A stretch of 64,000 nt of DNA from DAITQM01 sp036832975 (GCA_036832975.1 DAITQM010000009.1:22789-86788), one strand, 5' to 3'; numbered from the stretch's first letter, positions 42,425 through 54,616 are shown. Made by a program: numbers and translations. Notes: generated from the sequence alone by a model not told the origin.

Positions 42425-45400
42425 TCAATCGCCCGAACGACGATTGCGCCATTCCCGCGGCGTTGCGCCCATGAATCTGGAAAATGCCCTGGAGAACGCG
42501 GAGACACTGCGAAAGCCGGTTGCGTACGCGATTACCGATACCTGTTCATCAGACCCGGACAGAAGTTCGGCGGCATGTTTCAGGCGTACCTCGCGGATCA
42601 GTTCGGCCGGGCTGGCGGCGTATTGCGCGGATGCCCGTCGATACAGCACGCTGCGGCTCATGCCAAGCTTTCGAGCCAGATCGTTCACCGAAAACTCCGC
42701 GTCGTCGAGGTGCAGCAGCACCACCAGTCGAATTCGCGCCTTGAGATCCGAATCCGGACACACGTCCATGTCCATGGCGTTCCGGTCGTCATCCTCTGCG
42801 CTCCGGGAGTTGCCGGGGTTTGGTTGAATGGCCCGGGCGGGTGATGGACCGCTTGCATTTGTCGCGTCCCCGGCGGTGGGCTCGCCGATTTCGTCGAACT
42901 GGTGGATCAGACGGGTCAATATTCGGACCTGCGCTCGGAATTTTTTTGCCCGACTTGCGGGCACCGGGCCGCTTTTTGTCTGCAGCAGCGGTTCCAGCGC
43001 CGCATCCAGGGCCGCCTTGAGTTCACGGCCGATGGCGTGAAGCGCGGTTCGGTGGTGGAAATCGGCTCGCTGCAGGGATTCGGTCAGCTGCGCCAATTGT
43101 CGCGTGGCCTTGTCGAGTTGGCTGGAGCGCTGCTCGATGGAATGCTCCAGCGCTAGCTTGCGCCGCCGGGCGATCCGCCAGATCGCGATGATCATCAGCG
43201 TGATCAGAACAAGCAGCATGGCGCGCGCCGCGGGGTGTTCATGCAGACGATACTCGGCCGTGAACTCCAGTCGCGCGGGCGCGCCGGACCATTGCGTGTA
43301 CGGGTAGCGCGCGCCGACTTCAAGGCGATGCCGGCCTGGCGGCAGTTCGCGGAAACTGATCTGGCGCTGATGGCCCAACTCGTGCCATGGCGAATCTGCA
43401 CCGAGACGATAGCGGAACTGCACGTTCTGTGGTTCGGCCAGGGCGATCGCGCTCAATTCCAGATTCAGATGGCGGGCGTGACGGTGCAACCGAAGTGGCC
43501 CGCGGGCCGGGCCATCGGCCAACCGGATACGCGCCGTCAGCGGAACATCCGGACTGGCGGTTTCGGTGTCAGTGCGGATCGACACCAGTCCAAGTTGGTT
43601 CGGAAACCAGATTCGCCCGTCGGTGGTCATGGCGCCGGCGCGGTATACGCCGCCATTCCCTTCGACGCTGGGCAATCCCTGGCGCTGGCCAAAGCGTGAA
43701 ATGGCCGGAACGCGGTCGCTTCGTCCGTACAGGAATGCGAGCAATGAATCCAGTTCCACCTGATAAATGCCCGCATTGGTATTGACCCACAGGCGCTCCA
43801 GCGGGTCAACCAGCATGTAGTGGACGCTGTGGTGGGGCAAACCGTCGGTCGTGGACAGGCAGCGAACGACTTCCAGGTTCGGGTTCACCAGACACAGGCC
43901 GGCATCCTCGGTGCCCACCAGCGTGGCACCGTTCCCGACGCCCAGCAAGGAGCGGATGAATGCGCTGGAAAGGCCCTGCCGCGGAGTGATCCGGATTGGC
44001 GGCTCTTGAAATTCTGCGGGCTTGGGAAAGACCAGAATTCCGTCGCCGATGGTGCCAATCCAAAGCCGGCCCGAGCGGTCCTGGAGGGCGGTTCGGGCCG
44101 TCGCGAGAGTCACCGCCTCGGGGTTCCAGTCACCATTCGGCGCGCGCCGGTACAGACCCGCGGAGGTACCCGCCCAGACCGCGCCGTGCGCATCGCGGTG
44201 AAGCATCAGCACTTCGGCCTCGCCGCCGGGGAAATCCGGAACCGCGGGGCAATTCCCCGGAGCGTTCAGCCGGCACAGTCCGTGGCTGCCAACCAGCAGG
44301 CCGTCGCCATCGGAAATCACGTCGCGCGCCGCGCGCCTGATCAAATGCCTCCATTGACCGGTGGTTCGATCCAGCCGCGACAGCGCCGTCCAGCTCCCGA
44401 CCAGGATGTCGCCGTCATGTTCGGTGACCAGAGTGATGTTTGGGTCGGGCAGACCGCCCGGACCCCGGCCCAGGGTCTCGATCGTGCTCTGCTTGAGCAA
44501 TTGCAACCCCCGCAGCGGCTGGGCGATCCAGACCTGATCGAATCGATCGACCGTGAATGTCCGGATACGGCGCTTGGCGTGAAACATCAACCGGCCATCG
44601 CAAAACAGATTCATTCCGTCATTGATCCATCGGCGCCCCAGGGAATCCACGAAATGGATGCGGCCTGGACTGCGATCCGCATCGACGCTGGTGGCGCTGG
44701 CAACCTCCAGCGGCCGGATTTCCGAGCGGTTGATCAGGTGGGGGCCGGTCCCGGTGTCGGTGAACAGGTTCGCCAAAAGCCAACCCCGTGGGGTCCAGGC
44801 GGCCCGCAGCGCCCGGCGTTGCGGGCGCTTCCAGGTGGCCAGCCGCAGTTCCCCGCCCGCCGCCGTGGAGGAGTCGGCAAGACTGGCGCCACGCGCGTCG
44901 AGGATCAACAATTCTCCCTCAGGTCCGGTCGACAGTCCCAGCACCGGCCGCCGGGCCCGCACGGACAGGCGCTGGAACTGGGCGTCCCGGCCGGAAACGG
45001 CCAGCACGGCGCCGTCACGCGCGCCCAGCAACAGCCGTTCGGAGTAAGCGTCGACGTGCAGCGCGCTGAGCTTCAACTTCGCCCGTTGATGGGCCTGTTG
45101 TCCCGGGCGCCAGGTCCACAGCGTCCCGGATTGCGCGTCGATGAACCAGACCTGCTGGTCGAACACGGCGACCTGGTCAGCATTGGCGCGGCCGAAGCTT
45201 TGATAGGAGTGTTCACTCAAGTGGCCGAGTTGACCGTTTTCGAAGTGCACGACCACGCCTTCGACGGGCGCGGCATGGATGGCCATCAGGCGGTTTCCGG
45301 GCAGGGCCGGCTCGCTGTCGCGATTGAAGTGCCGAAAATCAAATCCTTGATAGCGGACCACGCCGTCGTAGGTGGCCAGCCACAATTGCTGATCAAGGTC

Positions 45401-45556
45401 GATGGCAAGATCCGCGAGCGACTCGGCCGGCAATCCGTCCGCCGCTGTCCATTGCTGCACACCGCGATAGGGCGACGCCGCATCCGACGGCAACGGCAGC
45501 GAAAGACAAAGGCAAAGGCAAAGAACATTCGACCGCCATCTCGTGCGTCTGATCAC
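42425..45556 (-). CDS. Membrane-spanning beta-propeller / AraC regulator
   Basis: 1043 residues from a GTG start. A signal-like segment at about 7-26 is followed by two-component-regulator propeller repeats (LWLATYDGVVRYQG, GAVWAGTSAGLYRR, GRLWIGTIGDGILVF) and a Y_Y_Y-like beta domain (about 690-770). One membrane helix lies at about 778-796 (ARAMLLVLITLMIIAIW), then a coiled coil (about 805-860). The C-terminal 105 residues form an AraC DNA-binding domain (FSVNDLARKLGMSRSVLYRR, VSAFSRAFSRFMGATPREW). It resembles hybrid two-component sensors of Bacteroidetes but has no ATPase or receiver domain. Divergent from the giant DUF11 gene, its likely target. Confidence 0.85.
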   Translation of the reverse strand: MIRRTRWRSNVLCLCLCLSLPLPSDAASPYRGVQQWTAADGLPAESLADLAIDLDQQLWLATYDGVVRYQGFDFRHFNRDSEPALPGNRLMAIHAAPVEGVVVHFENGQLGHLSEHSYQSFGRANADQVAVFDQQVWFIDAQSGTLWTWRPGQQAHQRAKLKLSALHVDAYSERLLLGARDGAVLAVSGRDAQFQRLSVRARRPVLGLSTGPEGELLILDARGASLADSSTAAGGELRLATWKRPQRRALRAAWTPRGWLLANLFTDTGTGPHLINRSEIRPLEVASATSVDADRSPGRIHFVDSLGRRWINDGMNLFCDGRLMFHAKRRIRTFTVDRFDQVWIAQPLRGLQLLKQSTIETLGRGPGGLPDPNITLVTEHDGDILVGSWTALSRLDRTTGQWRHLIRRAARDVISDGDGLLVGSHGLCRLNAPGNCPAVPDFPGGEAEVLMLHRDAHGAVWAGTSAGLYRRAPNGDWNPEAVTLATARTALQDRSGRLWIGTIGDGILVFPKPAEFQEPPIRITPRQGLSSAFIRSLLGVGNGATLVGTEDAGLCLVNPNLEVVRCLSTTDGLPHHSVHYMLVDPLERLWVNTNAGIYQVELDSLLAFLYGRSDRVPAISRFGQRQGLPSVEGNGGVYRAGAMTTDGRIWFPNQLGLVSIRTDTETASPDVPLTARIRLADGPARGPLRLHRHARHLNLELSAIALAEPQNVQFRYRLGADSPWHELGHQRQISFRELPPGRHRLEVGARYPYTQWSGAPARLEFTAEYRLHEHPAARAMLLVLITLMIIAIWRIARRRKLALEHSIEQRSSQLDKATRQLAQLTESLQRADFHHRTALHAIGRELKAALDAALEPLLQTKSGPVPASRAKKFRAQVRILTRLIHQFDEIGEPTAGDATNASGPSPARAIQPNPGNSRSAEDDDRNAMDMDVCPDSDLKARIRLVVLLHLDDAEFSVNDLARKLGMSRSVLYRRASAQYAASPAELIREVRLKHAAELLSGSDEQVSVIAYATGFRSVSAFSRAFSRFMGATPREWRNRRSGD

Positions 45557-45623
45557 AGGAGTTTCTCGTTTGATTTATTCAAAGGGCATAGTAATTCAAA
45601 AAACGGGCACGGAATGATCGGGT

Positions 45624-45658
45624 TGGGACGTTGAGGCAAAAAACTGGGACGAAAAGGC
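45624..45658. promoter_or_regulatory. Direct repeats, candidate AraC-type operator
   Basis: TGGGACGTTGAGGC (45624-45637) and TGGGACGAAAAGGC (45645-45658) agree at 11 of 14 positions and are exactly 21 bp apart, two helical turns. Such direct repeats are the usual binding layout of AraC-family dimers. They lie between the divergent AraC-type regulator and the giant surface-protein gene. Confidence 0.55.
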
Positions 45659-45769
45659 GCGTTTTTTGTTTGCGCGAACGTTCCGGATTCGCGACAATTT
45701 GCCAAGACGAAATCTATGTCGACACGGGCCCGTACGGGCCGATTTGAATCCGCAGAGCAAGGGGGAAGG

Positions 45770-48700
45770 ATGTCTAGCCCGCACGATTGGAATGTTTTCG
45801 CCGCGCCCGTTCGGTCCATCGCCACAGGTCTGGGACTGGTCAGTGTTTTTTTGCTTCAAGCCGCGATTTTCACGGCCGACGCCTTGGCCCAGGTTCCGCA
45901 GATCACCGAAACGGTGCCGGCCGAATCATTCCTGGGTGAGCAATTCTGCTTCGCCACCAATTTCACCAACCTCGGACCGCCCGGTTTCGGGCCCTATATC
46001 CGGTTGGAACTGCCCCCTCAACTGACCTTCGATTCGGCCACGATTTTCGGCACCGGCGGTGGCGTGACCACGGTCGGCATTTTTCCCGCCGCCCCCGGCA
46101 ACCAATTGACCGATCCCAAGATCAATCAACCGGTCAACGGCACGCCGGGCAACAGCCTCAGAATTTTGATGTTTCCGGTGGGTTCCGTGGTGCAGGGCGG
46201 GCCGGACCTGCCGATCGACATCTGCCTGACCATTGATCCTTCGGCCACCGTCGGTGCGCCGTTGCCGGTGATCATGACGCCGGTCTATCAGTTCGGCGAC
46301 ACCGCGACCGGCGCCAACGGCCCGATTATTGGCACTGTGGTCAATCAGAGCGTCACCCCGACGGTGCTGCTCTTCAAGAAAACCGACGATGCGCCGGAAA
46401 GCGAGCGCCCGCCGGGCATGACCTGGCCGTACAGCTACACGCTGACCGCTGATATCGCCAATACCGCGACGATCAATCCGCTGGTGATTCGCGACGAGCT
46501 GCCGGCGGATTTCCAGTTTCAAAGCGGATCGATCACGATCAGTGGCGGCGCGGGCTGTTCGGTGACCCAGACGCCCCCGGTTCCGGGTCCGGGCGGGGTG
46601 CTGGAGGTGAGCTGCGTCGGCGCCACGGTGGGCACGACGTCGGCCAGTGACGTGCAGGTGACGTACTCCGGCTACATCACTGACGTGCTGGACGAGACGT
46701 TTTGTGAGATTCAGCCACAGGTCAACAACGCCAGCGCCCAGGGCACGTATGTGCCGCCGGTCGGGTCATCCCAGGTGCTGCCGCTGGCCACCGATCAGAC
46801 TACGGTCAGCGCCGAGCACGTCGTGGTGCAGAAAGGCGTGACGCCAGGGTTGACGACACCGGGCTCCGCGCTGACCTACACGCTGAATTTTCAGGTGACT
46901 GATTTTGGCGATGTTTCGAACCTGCTCGTCACCGATACCATGCCTGACGGCATCGATTTCGTCAGCCACGGCAGCTTGAACGTGGCCGGCACGCCGGTGG
47001 CGATCACGCCATCGGTGACGGTCAACCCGGATTTCACCAAGACGATTATCTATGACATCGGGTCGGCGGCCGCGCCGGTGGTCGGAACGATCGCCGCCGG
47101 CAGCGCGATCACCCTGAGCTACAACGCCCAGGTGCGCCAGGACTTCCAGGCCACCGGCCAGCCGGTGCTGTCGGCCGATACGCTGAGCAATTCGGTCGTC
47201 GCCGATTACGACCTGGTGCAGGGCGCGACGGCCTGCGCCGATGACAGCGGCGCTGCGATATCGATCATTCCGGTCAATCTGCAGAAAGAGATCGTCAACC
47301 TGCAACCGTTTTATGTGCCCGGTGAACAGGTGCAGTTCCGTCTGACCATGGAGGTTCCGGCCGGCGACACGCGCAATATCCGGTTCGAGGACTTTCTGCC
47401 GCTGCCGGTGTTCGACGTCACCACCGTGAACCTCGCCTTCGGCGGCCCCGATATCCTCCGCGGGCCGAGCGACACGGCTAACCTGACACCCACCAGCATC
47501 ACCATCAGTGCGCCCCAGAACGCGTTGTTTATCGACTGGCCCGACCTCAGCAGCACGACCGGCGAAACCATCCAGGTGGATCTCTTCGTCACCGTCACCG
47601 ACGATCCTTTCGCCGACGGCCTGTTCCTGACCAATATTCTGCTCGGCAGTACCAACAACACACCGGGCGCCACGGCGACCAGCACCGGTCCGGTCAACTT
47701 CCTGGTCGGCGCGCCCGACATGGTGATCACCAAGGGCGTCTCGGCGACCACCGGCAATGGCGCCATTGCCCCGCCGCCGGCCACTTTGCCGGTCGACGGC
47801 GATATCACCAACGTCGATGCCGGCGACCAGATCACTTACGTGCTCACCGCCGAAAACATTGGCAGCGCTCAGGCTTTCGATGTCACGCTGACCGATGCCG
47901 GTATCCCCGAACTCACGGGCTGTACCGTGGCCTCGGTGCTCGATGGCAGCGGCGCGGCGCTGGCCTTCAGCGGCACCCTCGCCGGCGGCTTGCAACTGAC
48001 CAATCCGCTGGCGGCCAACGACAACAACCCGCCCGGCGGGGGCGCACCGTATGCCGCCGATACCGCGCTGGTGACGGTCGACTGCACGGTCAGCGCCACC
48101 ATTGCTCCCAATACCTCGTTCACCAACACCGCGACGCTGGACTGGACCAGTCAGCCCGGCGCGGCGATGTTCCCGCAGCAGTCCGACAGCGCCAGCGCCA
48201 CCAGCCGCCAGGTCGGCCCGCAGAAGATCTTTGTCGCGACTTCGGAGCCGGGCACCAGCGATGCCGCCAGCCCGCCGCGGGCGACGATCGGTGAAATCGC
48301 ACGCTACCGGCTGGCGCTGCGCATTCCCGAAGGCCAGATCACGGCGCTGCAATTGATCGACGCGCTGCCCTCGGGTCTGACCTTCCTAGACGACGGCACG
48401 GCACGCGCGGTGTTCGTCAGCAACGGCGCAGGCCTGAGTTCCAACACTCTCGCCGTACCCAACGTTGCCGGTAACGCCGCGACGCTGATCGCCGTGCCCA
48501 GCGGCAGCGTCAGTTTTGCGCTGCCGGCCGGCGCCATCAGCGGCGGGCCGTTCGGCAACGGCACCGATCCCACATTCAGCTTCGGCGATGTGACCAATGC
48601 CGATTCCGACAGCGACGACGAATTCCTGCTGGTTGAATTCAACGCGCTGTTCAACAACACCGCAGCCGGCAGCAACGATGCCGGCGACAACCGTAATAAC

Positions 48701-51700
48701 AATTTTGTGGCGCGGAGCGGTGGCGTGGCACTGGGCGGCGCCTCGAACAGCATCCAGGTGCGCGTCGCCGAGCCGCTGCTGACCGTCAACAAGAACGCTA
48801 CGCCCACCAGCGGTGATGCCGGCGATGTCATCGGCTTTACCATCACTGTCGGTGCGGCCAGCGGGAGCGACCGCAGTCCGGCCTACGAGGCCCGGTTGTT
48901 CGATACCTTGCCGGCGGGTCTAGTCGGACTGGCCGGCCTCAATATCGCACCGAATGCCGCATGTACCGGCCTGGTGACCACCGACAACACCGTCGGCGAT
49001 ACGCTTGATTTGAGCTTCTCGGAAGTCGCCCCGGGCTGTGTGATCACCGTCACCTTCAGCGCCACGCTGACCAACGCGGTGGCACCGGGCACGGTGATCA
49101 ACAACACCGCTGCCGCCAACTGGACCTCGCTGCCGGGCAGCAACGGCACCACGGTCAACGCTACCGGTTCGGCCACTCCGGGCGTGCCCGGTGCCGGCGA
49201 CGGAGAGCGTGATAATTCCGGCGGCGTCAATGATTACACCGCGGCCGGCAGCGCCAATGTCACCATCGACGCGGTGGTGCTGAGCAAATCGGTCGTCGCC
49301 TCTTCCGAGACGGCCACCGGCGTGACCGAGTTTCGTCCGATCATCGACGATCTGGCGATCGGTGAAAGCGCCACCTTCCAGATCACCGCGACCATCCCGG
49401 AAGGAACCACGCCACAAGTGGTGATGACCGACACGTTGCCGTTCACCAACGGCGTGATGCGCGTCGACAGCGCCTTTGTCATCACGGTGGGTGCTAATCT
49501 CTCGCCGGCTGTGCCCGCACCCGTACCCGCCATCGGCGACGTGCAGTTGGGTGACGGCATTAACGATACGGTGACCTTCGACTTCGGGCAGGTGACCAAC
49601 GCGCCCGACGGCATCGTCGACAATAACGACCGCATCGTGGTTGCCGTCACCGCCACGCTGGTCGATGTCGTGGCCAACGCAAACGGCGATGCGCTGACCA
49701 ATTCCGCGCTGGTGCAGTTTGGGCCGGGTCTGAACGCCTCGGCCAGTGCCGACGTCGATGTAGTCGAGCCGATCCTGGTCATCGACAAAGCCGGCAGCAT
49801 CAACCAGGGCGATGCCGGCGATACGGCCACCTTCACGGTGACCATCAATCACACCGCGGCATCCAGCGCCGATGCCCACGACCTGGTGTTCACCGATCCG
49901 CTGCCCGCCGGGCTGGCCTTAAACCTGGCCAGCATCCAGGTGATCAGCGGACCGGCATTTGACGTCAACAGCAGTGCCGGCAATACCGTGGCCCTGGGCT
50001 GGGCGACGCTGCTGCAAGCCACGACCATCGTGGTGCAATACCAGGCCACGCTGACCAACGGCGTGATGCCCGGCGAAGCCGTGACCAACACCGGCACCAT
50101 CGACTGGACCTCAATCGCCGGCGCTAATGCCGACGAACGCAGCAATACGGCGAACGAAAGCCACCAGATCCTGATCACCGATCCGGGCCTGCTCAAGACT
50201 GTGTTCTCAACCTCGGAGGCGAGTACCGGGAGTGGCGAATTCGGCGCGCCCGACGATCTGACCATCGGCGAACAAGTCACGTATCGCTTCGTGATCGATC
50301 TGCCTGAAGGCACCTCCAATTCCGCCGTGGTGAGCGACCAGTTGCCGACCGGCTCCAGCGTGTTGCAAGTGGTGTCGTCGCAAGTCGTGCGTATCGGCGC
50401 TAATCTCTCCGGTGCCGGTTTGCCCGTGGTGGGTACCGCCGGGGTCGAAAGCGATACTAACGCCGATACTTTCAACGATCGTGTCGTCTGGAATCTGGGT
50501 GATGTCTTCAACAACCCGGACGGCATCGCCAGCGCCGCCGACGAAATCGAGTTCGAGGTCGTCGCTATCGTGCTCGATGTGCCGGCCAATCAGAGCGGCG
50601 ATGTCAACCAGCTCAATGTCGCGACGCTGACCACGGCGACTAGCACAGTCTCCGGCAACGCGCCGGTGGACCTGGTGGCCCCCGATCTCAATCTGGTCAA
50701 ATCCACCGTCAGCCCCGCCGGCGGCTTCGTCGACGCCGGCGACATCGTCATCAACCGCCTCGATATCAGCCATACCGCTCCGTCGACGGCCGATGCATTC
50801 AATCTGGTGCTCACCGACACCCTGCCGGCGAGCCTGAGTTGGGTCGGCGATGGCACGGTGACCTCCGATTGCCCGGGCTTGATCACCGACTCCAGCGGCG
50901 CTCCGACGATCGTTTTCACCATCGCCACGCTCGATCAGCTCACCGCCGCGTGCTTCATCGAGTACCAGGCGAGCGTCGATATCACGGCGATGCCGGGCGA
51001 AACGCTGACCAACAGCGCGGTCATCGACTACGACTCGACACCGGTGTTTGTCGCCGGACAGACGCGCCGGCGCATGGATGCCGATACCGCCCAGGTGACC
51101 GTGCTGGCGCCCAGCCTGGTCAAACTGGCGATCGCCAGCAGCCAGCCCGACACCGGTATGGCCGTGGCCGATCCCACTTTGCTCGATCTGACCATTGGCG
51201 AGACCGTGACCTATGAGCTGACGGTCGTGTTCCCGGAAGGCACCACCAGCAATGCACTGGTCACCGACTTGTTGCCGGCCGGCGCGGGCGGGGTGCTGGA
51301 AGCGATCGGTGCGGTCGTGAGCACGGTCGGCGGTCAGCTTTCCACTACTTTGCCGGGCACTCCGATATTGAGTGACGCGCAACTGGCCGATGGTCTGGAC
51401 GATACTGTCACCTTCGATTTCGGTACCGTGACCAACCAGCCGGATGGCGTCAGCGATGCCGGTGATCGCATTGTGGTCCAGGTGGTGGCGCGGGTCGCCG
51501 ATGTGCCGGCCAATATCGCCGGCGTGGTGCTGACCAATAACGCCGATTTCAGCTTTAGCGGCGGCAATCTGACCGACAGCGCCGACGTGGAAACGGTCGA
51601 ACCGGCCACCAACCTGACCAAGTCCATGGGGCCGGTCACCGACGGCGTTGTGCGCATCACGCTGACGGTGGACAACACCGGCACCGCTCCGGCCTATGAT

Positions 51701-54593
51701 CTGCGCGTCGCCGACGTGTTCAGCGACAGCGCCTGGAATCTGGCCGGTTTCAATCCCATCAGCGTATCCCCGGGTTTCCGTCTCAGCCTGCTGCCGAATA
51801 CTCCCGGTCCGGGTCAGCAGACGCTGGTGTTCGATAACGATCCGCTGGCAGTTGCACCGGCCGGCACCATCCCTGCCGGCACCAGTGTCAGTGCGGTATT
51901 CGAGATTCCGCTGGCGGTCCTGCCGCCGGTCCCGAACCCGTTGCCTAATCAGGCTGACCAGACCGCCGGCGACACCTTGCCCGGCGTCGATCCCACCGCC
52001 CGCGATCTGCCGCCCGACAGCAGCACGGCGCAAATCGCTCTGCCCGACCTGAGCCTGCAGAAATCGGCCGCCTTGCAGAACGATGCCGACGGCTCCGGCA
52101 CGGTGTCGCCCGGCGATACGCTGCGCTATACGTTGCTGCTGAACAATAGCGGTGCCGCGGCCGCCACCAATGTGGTGATCGACGATGCGCCCGACGCCAA
52201 CAGCGCGCTGGTGGTGGGCAGCGTGACAACGAGCCTGGGTACGGTCATTATCGGCAACGGCGCCGGTGACACCACGGTGCAGGTTGCCGTCGCCAGTGTG
52301 GCCGCGGCTTCTGCGGTCACCATCACCTACGACACGGTGATCGACAACCCGTTACCGGCCACTGTAACCCAGGTGGTCAACCAGGCAACCTTCGACAGCA
52401 CCGAACTGCCTCCGGGGGTCAGTGACGATCCCGCTCCTCCGGGCACCGGCGATCCGACGATCGTACCGATCGTCGCCGCGCCCGACCTCAATATCACCAA
52501 GGACGACGGCGGCATCAGCACTGTACCGGGCGGTACCCTCGTCTGGACGCTGAGCTATAACAACGCCGGTAACCAGGATGCGACGGGGGTGGTCATCACC
52601 GACACTGTGCCCGCCGACAGCGTGTTCAATCCCGGAGCCAGCAGTGCCGGCTGGATCTGTGCGCCCGACAACAATCCGGGCAGCCTGTGCACCCTGACCA
52701 TCGGCAATCTGGCCGCGGGCAACGGTGGCAGCGCGAGCTTCGCGGTCACCATCGACAATCCGCTGGCCACTGGCGTGACCCAGATCGCCAACACCGCGGT
52801 CATCGCCGACGACGGCAGCAACGGTCCCGATCCCACTCCGGGCGACAACCTAAGTTCCGACACGACACCGGTCTTTGCCGCGCCCGATCTCAACATCACC
52901 AAGGACGACGGCGGCATCAGCACTGTACCGGGCGGTACCCTCGTCTGGACGCTGAGCTATAACAACGCCGGTAACCAGGATGCGACGGGGGTGGTCATCA
53001 CCGACACCGTGCCCGCCGACAGCGTGTTCAATCCCGGGGCGAGCAGCGCCGGCTGGATTTGTGCGCCTGACAACAATCCGGGCAGCGTCTGCACCATCTC
53101 CATCGGTACGGTGGCCGGCGCCGGTGGCGGCGGCAGCGTGGTCTTCGCCGTCACCATCGACAATCCGCTGGCCACCGGTGTGACCCAGATCGCCAACACC
53201 GCGGTTATCGCCGATGACGGCAGCAACGGCGCCGACCCCACTCCGGGCTACAACAGCGCCAGCGACGTCACCCCGGTGAACGCGGCGCCCGATCTCAACA
53301 TCACCAAGGACGACGGCGGCATCAGCGCCGTGCCCGGCGATGTGGTCGCCTATACGCTGGCCTATCAGAACGTGGGCGATCAGAACGCCACCGGCGTGGT
53401 CATCACCGACACCGTGCCCGCCGACAGCGTGTTCAATCCCGGGGCGAGCANNNNNNNNNNNNNNNNNNNNNNNNNNNNNNNNNNNNNNNNNNNNNNNNNN
53501 NNNNNNNNNNNNNNNNNNNNNNNNNNNNNNNNNNNNNNNNNNNNNNNNNNACGGCAGCAACGGCGCCGACCCCACTCCGGGCTACAACAGCGCCAGCGAC
53601 GTCACGCCGCTGGGCGGTGTGCCCGATCTCAACATCATCAAGGACGACGGCGGGATCAGCGCCCAACCCGGTGACGTGGTCGCCTACACCTTGATCTATC
53701 AGAACGTGGGCGACCAGAATGCCGCCGGCGTGGTCATTACCGAGACGGTGCCGGCCAATACCACCTTCGATCCGGCCACCAGCACCGCCGGTTGGGTCTG
53801 CGTGCCCGACAACACCGCCGGCAGCACCTGCACCTTCGCGGTGGGCGCGTTGCCCGGTCAAGGGGGCAGCGGCAGTGCCGTGTTCGCTGTGCAGATTGAC
53901 GACCCACTGCCGGCCGGCGTGACGATGATCGACAATCTGGCGGCCATCGCCGACGACGGTACCAACGGCGCCGATCCGACACCGGGCGACAACAGCGCCG
54001 GCGACCAGACGCCGATCATGTTGAACCCGCCGCTCGGCCTGAAACTCGGAGAAGTGACCGGCCAGGGTGAAATCACTTGGACGATGTGGTGGTTCAACAA
54101 CGCCAACAACGGCGATCTGCCGGTTCTGATCGTCGATCCATTGCCGCCGGATACCACCTTCGTTACCGGCTCACTGCTTTGCTTGCCCGACGGGAGCAGC
54201 CAATGCCTGAATGCGGTGTTCAACGCGGCACTTAATCGGATCGAAGTCGAAGCGATTCTGGCCAGTGATGCCGGCGCCGCGCCCGACAGTTTTCCCGATC
54301 AACTCGGCAACGAGATCGTCATCGAGTTTCGGACCCAGGTCAGCCGTTCTGGCACTTTCCTCAACCAAGCCGATGCGTTCTGGGACGAAAACAACGACGG
54401 CTCGCCGCTCGACGAGCAGGGTGGCGGCCAATCGCCGGTCATGACCGACGATCCGGTCACCACCGCTCCCGGCGACCCGACCGCCGTCTCGATCGCACTC
54501 GCCGTGCCGGCGCTGAACCGCTATGGCCTGTTGGTTATGATTTTGCTGATCACATGGTTTAGCCGCCGCCGGCTGGCGTCTGCGTTGAAATGA
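45770..54593 (+). CDS. Giant DUF11-repeat surface protein
   Basis: About 2,940 residues across an assembly gap. ATG 45770 is preferred (AGGGGGAAGG just upstream) to ATG 45716; the signal peptide ends near TADALA. Some 17 DUF11-like modules follow, each with a Lys-rich strand (VVLSKSVV, LLTVNKNAT), a T/V-rich strand and D-x-LP-x-G (DTLPAGL). The last four or more modules from 52481 are nearly identical. The C-terminus VPALNRYG, hydrophobic helix, SRRR is the sorting-like tail shared with two other proteins here. The frame changes across the N run because the gap length is arbitrary. Probably an adhesin or envelope-displayed polymer; no enzyme domain is seen. Confidence 0.85.
52481..53890 (+). 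repeat. Near-identical coding repeats of 402-405 bp
   Basis: Units begin at 52481, 52883, 53288 and 53622 with CCCGACCTCAATATCACC or close variants (PDLNITKDDGGIS). The first three are spaced 402 and 405 bp; the fourth is diverged and lies after the N run. High identity explains why the assembly broke here and suggests recent expansion by unequal crossing-over. Confidence 0.92.
53451..53550. other. Assembly gap (100 N)
   Basis: A run of exactly 100 N within the tandem repeats. The reading frame differs before and after it, as expected for a placeholder length. Confidence 0.99.
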
Positions 54594-54616
54594 CACTGCT
54601 TCCCCTGGCGCCCTAA

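Noticed and set aside
43820..45634. 604-codon + strand frame opposite the AraC-type regulator
   Set aside because: The opposite strand has propeller, TM and AraC domains in order; this frame has none and no ribosome site.
46766..48352. Minus-strand open frames opposite the giant DUF11 gene
   Set aside because: They mirror the repeat protein; the sense strand shows regular DUF11 modules and the antisense products are low-complexity.
53440..53674. Apparent frameshift in the giant gene
   Set aside because: The frame change coincides with the 100-N placeholder, so it reflects an arbitrary gap length and not a mutation.
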